Shown piece after piece: positions 63,322 to 64,000 of a stretch of 64,000 nucleotides of DNA. Each line of letters opens with the position of its first letter. Position 1 is the first letter of the stretch. The stretch lies in assembly GCF_902497875.1 (NCBI RefSeq), contig NZ_CABVHY010000006.1, positions 62,001-126,000 of the forward strand, read 5' to 3'. The stretch comes from Pseudomonas fluorescens (GTDB lineage Bacteria > Pseudomonadota > Gammaproteobacteria > Pseudomonadales > Pseudomonadaceae). The notes under the pieces were generated by a model. The model made no database searches. It was not told the origin of the DNA and worked only from the letters and a program-made list of their open reading frames with translations. Both the position numbers and the translations under genes were made by a program.

Positions 63322-64000
63322 TCAGGCCTTGGACAAGCCCATGCCTTGGCCCATTTGCACCGGTGAGCCGGCAGCCAGCTCTTCGGCCCATTTCACCTGA
63401 TCCGGTCCGAACAGCACAACTGCGGTAGAGCCGAGTTTGAAGCGCCCCAGTTCGGCACCTTTCTCCAGATGGATCGGCGCACGCGCGGCTTCGTCGTAGC
63501 GCACGGTTTTCAGCTCGCGTTTGGGCGGAGTGACCAAGCCGGCCCAGACCGTTTCGATCGAAGCGACAATCATCGCGCCCACCAGCACCACGGCCATCGG
63601 CCCGCGCTCGGTGTCAAAAATGCAGGCTACGCGCTCGTTGCGGGCGAACAGCTCAGGGACGTTTTCGGCAGTGGTCTGATTGACCGAGAAAATCCGCCCC
63701 GGGATGTAGACCATCTCGCGCAGCGTGCCGGCCAGCGGCATGTGCACGCGGTGGTAGTCTTTCGGCGACAGGTAGATGGTGGCGAAGTCGCCGCCCATGA
63801 ACGGTGCTGCGGCCGCGGCATCACCGCCGAGCAGCTCCAGTACGCTGAAACTGTGGCCCTTGGCCTGGAACACGCGGCCGTGTTCGATCGGACCGAGCTG
63901 GCTCACCGCGCCGTCGGCCGGACTGAGGATCGCGCCCGGAGTCGGGTCCAGCGGCCGTGCACCGTCTTTCAAAGCGCGGGTGAAGAAGGCGTTGAAGTGC
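63322..64000 (-). CDS. psd: Phosphatidylserine decarboxylase (3' part)
   Basis: Psd makes phosphatidylethanolamine in the inner membrane. The visible C-terminal part (about 226 residues) includes [13 protein letters not shown], the active-site histidine region [13 protein letters not shown] and the self-cleavage motif F-K-LGST, where the serine becomes the pyruvoyl cofactor. The gene is cut by the window end: the frame stays open at 64000 ([13 protein letters not shown]), so about 60-70 N-terminal residues are missing. A weak TCTGTCCC/GGGACAGA hairpin (63278-63304) lies just past the stop. Confidence 0.95.
   Translation of the reverse strand, partial: HFNAFFTRALKDGARPLDPTPGAILSPADGAVSQLGPIEHGRVFQAKGHSFSVLELLGGDAAAAAPFMGGDFATIYLSPKDYHRVHMPLAGTLREMVYIPGRIFSVNQTTAENVPELFARNERVACIFDTERGPMAVVLVGAMIVASIETVWAGLVTPPKRELKTVRYDEAARAPIHLEKGAELGRFKLGSTAVVLFGPDQVKWAEELAAGSPVQMGQGMGLSKA

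Overview
The window is chromosomal core DNA of a fluorescent Pseudomonas, most likely of the P. fluorescens group. The gene order runs rlmJ, msrA, dipA, aceF, aceE, glnE, then a lipopolysaccharide core cluster, then waaA, tolC, thiC, nudF, cpdA, parE, parC, serB, psd. From memory this is the P. aeruginosa PAO1 order (about PA5019 down to PA4957) with several local differences. GC is high and gene density is about one gene per 1.35 kb. Short inverted-repeat (REP/REPIN-type) elements sit in many of the gaps. I saw no tRNA, rRNA, CRISPR array, insertion sequence or prophage.

1-12.5 kb: rRNA methylation (rlmJ), methionine sulfoxide repair (msrA), a c-di-GMP phosphodiesterase (dipA), an AT-richer PhoD-like phosphatase that looks inserted, and the pyruvate dehydrogenase operon aceE-aceF. 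AceF is the most striking object in the window. It carries six lipoyl domains, and about 1.4 kb of the gene is a by-eye perfect 336-bp tandem repeat. Upstream of aceE are two 15-bp palindromes that are near reverse complements of each other, 52 bp apart.

12.5-36.4 kb: glnE, then the inner-core operon waaF-waaC-waaG-waaP with three more kinase-fold genes, a small lipoprotein, the core carbamoyltransferase, a two-domain glycosyltransferase, a KpsS/KpsC-like glycosyltransferase, the O-antigen ligase waaL, a minus-strand kinase-like gene, msbA, mig-14, dnpA and hldE. Together these build, phosphorylate, carbamoylate, extend and flip the LPS core and make its ADP-heptose precursor. Two of the kinase-like proteins lack the usual catalytic aspartate.

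36.4-44 kb: a protein with a degenerate Nudix box, an aldo/keto reductase and FAD oxidoreductase pair, the divergent emrE/LysR pair, waaA (Kdo transferase) and tolC.

44-64 kb: a TPP riboswitch with thiC and the HMP transporter cytX, a DUF3298 lipoprotein, the nudF-DUF1249-cpdA-yqiA-parE-(two exported or membrane proteins)-parC array, a PqiC-like lipoprotein, a HAMP protein with a decayed cyclase-like domain, serB, a PilZ-like protein and the 3' part of psd, which runs off the window.

I found no wholly new multi-gene system. The best leads are the expanded AceF lipoyl array, the paired aceE operators, the extra glycosyltransferase domains and possible pseudokinases in the LPS cluster, and two degenerate signalling proteins (58262-59788 and 61303-63105).
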